Origin: Dehalococcoidales bacterium
GTDB lineage: Bacteria > Chloroflexota > Dehalococcoidia > E44-bin15
Length of the DNA: 5,613 bases
Direction of reading: 5' to 3'
Assembly: GCA_012974295.1 (NCBI GenBank)
Contig: JAAXQM010000247.1
Location: 1 to 5,613, forward strand
In this document: positions 4,142 through 5,613 of the stretch, one piece after another
Layout: the number at the start of each line of letters is the position of its first letter
Numbering within the stretch: the first letter of the stretch is position 1
Program-made: the position numbers and the translations under genes
The notes under the pieces: model-generated
The model's database searches: none
What the model was told of the DNA's origin: nothing
What the model saw: only the letters and a program-made list of their open reading frames with translations

Positions 4142-5613
4142 ATGACACAGTTGATGAAATTGTTTACTCCCATAAAAATTGGCTCCATGGAGGTAAAGAA
4201 CCGTATCGTTATGGCCCCCATGACTACAAACTGGGCACCCGACGACGGTACCATCTCACAGAAGATGATTGACTACTGGGAGGCGAGGGCTAAAGGCGGT
4301 GTAGGCCTTATTATCTTCGAGGCGGTCACAATCGACGTTGCTTTTCCCTACATAATTCAGACTGTCGGTCTGTGGGATGACCAACTAATACCAGGTTTCA
4401 AAAGGTTTGTCGATGCTATGCATGCTCACGGTGCCATGGTGGCACCGCAGATCATCCATCCCGGCCCTGAATCGTTCTGTTGGCTTAAAGGAACTCAACC
4501 TGTGGGACCATCTCCAGCTGTCTGCAAAACTCATGGCCAGGTATGTCGTGAGCTCACTATAGAGGAAATCAAGACGATCATAGGGCAGTTCGGTGAAGCA
4601 GCAAGGCGTGCTAGAGAAGCTGGCTGCGATGCAATTGAGTTTCATGCAGCTCACAACTATATGTTAGCCGGTTCATTCCTATCACCATTACGCAACAAAC
4701 GAACTGATGTCTATGGAGGTGCGGTTGATGGACGCCTCAGATTCCTTCTTGAGGTTATGGAGAGCATTCGAGCTAAGGCGGGGCCAGATTTCCCTGTCAT
4801 TCTCCGCATTTCAGGGGACGAGCATTTGCCGGGTGGGCGAGATATTCTAGAATCGCAGTACATAGCTCCCAAGCTTGTTAAAGCAGGGGTAGCCGCTTTC
4901 CATATATCGGGCGGAGTAGTACCTGATGTGTACTGGCAAATACTACCCTGTCTGGGCACTCAACCAGGTTTCAACGTTCCTGCTGCTGCGGCGATCAAAC
5001 AGGTGGTCGATGTTCCAGTAATGGTCGTTGGTAGAATAAATGATCCCCAATTGGCGGAAGATATTCTGGTTAAGGAGTACGCGGACATGATTGTTATGGG
5101 TCGAGCCCTGCTGGCTGATCCGGAGTTACCGAACAAAGCAAAAGAGGGAAATATCGAAGATATTGCCCCCTGCACCAGTTGTGGACAAGGCTGCCTTCGC
5201 ACACAGTTGACGTACGAACCTATGACCTGCGTTATAAATCCTACGGTCGGCAGGGAAAAGGAGATGGCCATCACTCCGGCGGCGAAGCAGAAAAAGGTGC
5301 TGGTTATCGGTGGAGGTCCCGGAGGTCTGGAGGCAGCACGCGTATCTGCTCTCCGGGGGCACCAGGTAACGCTGTGGGAAAAAGCGTCCAAGCTGGGAGG
5401 ACAGATGAACCTGGCAGTTATCCCTCCTATGAAGCAGGAGTTAAGTAAGTGGATAATATATCTATCAATACAGGTGAACAAGCTACCGGTCAAAGTGGAG
5501 TTGAATAAGGAGGCCACGCCTGAGTTAATTAAGAAAGAAAGGCCGGACGTTGTTATCGTAGCCACCGGGGGTAAACCCGTGATTCCAGAGATACCGGGTA
5601 TAGAGGGAGATAA
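4142..5613 (+). CDS. NADH:flavin oxidoreductase (2,4-dienoyl-CoA reductase/2-enoate reductase-like), runs off the right edge
   Basis: The 490 visible residues show two of the family's parts; full enzymes are about 640-680 residues. First comes an FMN-binding TIM barrel of the old yellow enzyme type: LFTPIKIGSMEVKNRIVMAPM (7-27), the HAAHNY active-site motif (168-173), then FLSPLRNKRTDVYGG, and near its end a phosphate-binding segment with VVGR and IVMGRALLADP. A cysteine cluster C344-x2-C347-x3-C351-x11-C363 follows, the [4Fe-4S] ligand pattern of FadH, trimethylamine dehydrogenase and BaiCD/BaiH. The second part starts with the Rossmann motif GGGPGG (390-395), Glu413 and LGGQ (418-421), and ends in view at ATGG (474-477). 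Such enzymes pass electrons from NAD(P)H through FAD and the cluster to FMN and reduce an activated C=C bond. The substrate (enoyl/dienoyl-CoA, enoate, steroid-like) cannot be told. HPGPES replaces the usual HxGR loop (near residue 105), and the YGGAVDGR loop departs from the common YGGSxxNR. It is divergent from the FAD oxidoreductase, so a shared pathway is likely but unproven. Confidence 0.93.
   Translation, partial: MTQLMKLFTPIKIGSMEVKNRIVMAPMTTNWAPDDGTISQKMIDYWEARAKGGVGLIIFEAVTIDVAFPYIIQTVGLWDDQLIPGFKRFVDAMHAHGAMVAPQIIHPGPESFCWLKGTQPVGPSPAVCKTHGQVCRELTIEEIKTIIGQFGEAARRAREAGCDAIEFHAAHNYMLAGSFLSPLRNKRTDVYGGAVDGRLRFLLEVMESIRAKAGPDFPVILRISGDEHLPGGRDILESQYIAPKLVKAGVAAFHISGGVVPDVYWQILPCLGTQPGFNVPAAAAIKQVVDVPVMVVGRINDPQLAEDILVKEYADMIVMGRALLADPELPNKAKEGNIEDIAPCTSCGQGCLRTQLTYEPMTCVINPTVGREKEMAITPAAKQKKVLVIGGGPGGLEAARVSALRGHQVTLWEKASKLGGQMNLAVIPPMKQELSKWIIYLSIQVNKLPVKVELNKEATPELIKKERPDVVIVATGGKPVIPEIPGIEGD

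Noticed and set aside
4385..5565. Several minus-strand open frames opposite the OYE-type reductase
   Set aside because: The plus strand encodes a continuous protein with barrel, cysteine cluster and FAD motifs; the antisense frames show none and have no consistent start sites.

Overview
The window comes from a bacterium of medium GC content. Shine-Dalgarno sites are strong in front of several genes (AAGGAGG, GGGAGGTGAT), and sigma70-like promoter boxes can be read. It carries an [4Fe-4S]/FMN/FAD old-yellow-enzyme-type reductase beside a CrtI-like FAD oxidoreductase and a short-chain dehydrogenase. This set is typical of anaerobes or facultative organisms rich in flavin and enoyl reductases, such as Dehalococcoidia/Chloroflexota, Desulfobacterota or clostridia. 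That placement is an impression from gene content, not a determination. No rRNA, tRNA, CRISPR array, transposase or phage gene was seen.

Layout. (1) Positions 1-274, minus strand: N-terminal part of a short-chain dehydrogenase/reductase that runs off the left edge, with a good promoter (293-322) very close to its start. (2) Positions 275-615: about 340 bp with no convincing gene, holding the divergent promoters for the dehydrogenase and for an ABC transporter. (3) Positions 616-2107, plus strand: a two-gene operon for an ABC-2 type exporter, an ATPase and a membrane permease overlapping by 14 bp. (4) Positions 2117-2149: a hairpin between convergent genes, likely a terminator used from both sides. 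(5) Positions 2185-3906, minus strand: a 573-residue FAD-dependent oxidoreductase of the phytoene dehydrogenase-like family. It is preceded without a gap by a previously unmarked 32-codon membrane-peptide reading frame (3907-4005) with a near-perfect ribosome binding site. (6) Positions 4006-4141: a divergent control region with a TTAACGTTAA palindrome at the -35 region of a plus-strand promoter. (7) Positions 4142-5613, plus strand: the first 490 residues of a 2,4-dienoyl-CoA reductase/2-enoate reductase-like enzyme that runs off the right edge.

How the parts may work together (inference): three redox enzymes able to act on C-OH/C=O or C=C bonds surround a small drug/lipid-type exporter. This fits modification or breakdown of an unsaturated, probably hydrophobic or alicyclic substrate, with export of a compound. 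The substrate cannot be read from the sequence. The most unusual element is the small membrane-peptide frame fused stop-to-start and in frame with the FAD oxidoreductase.
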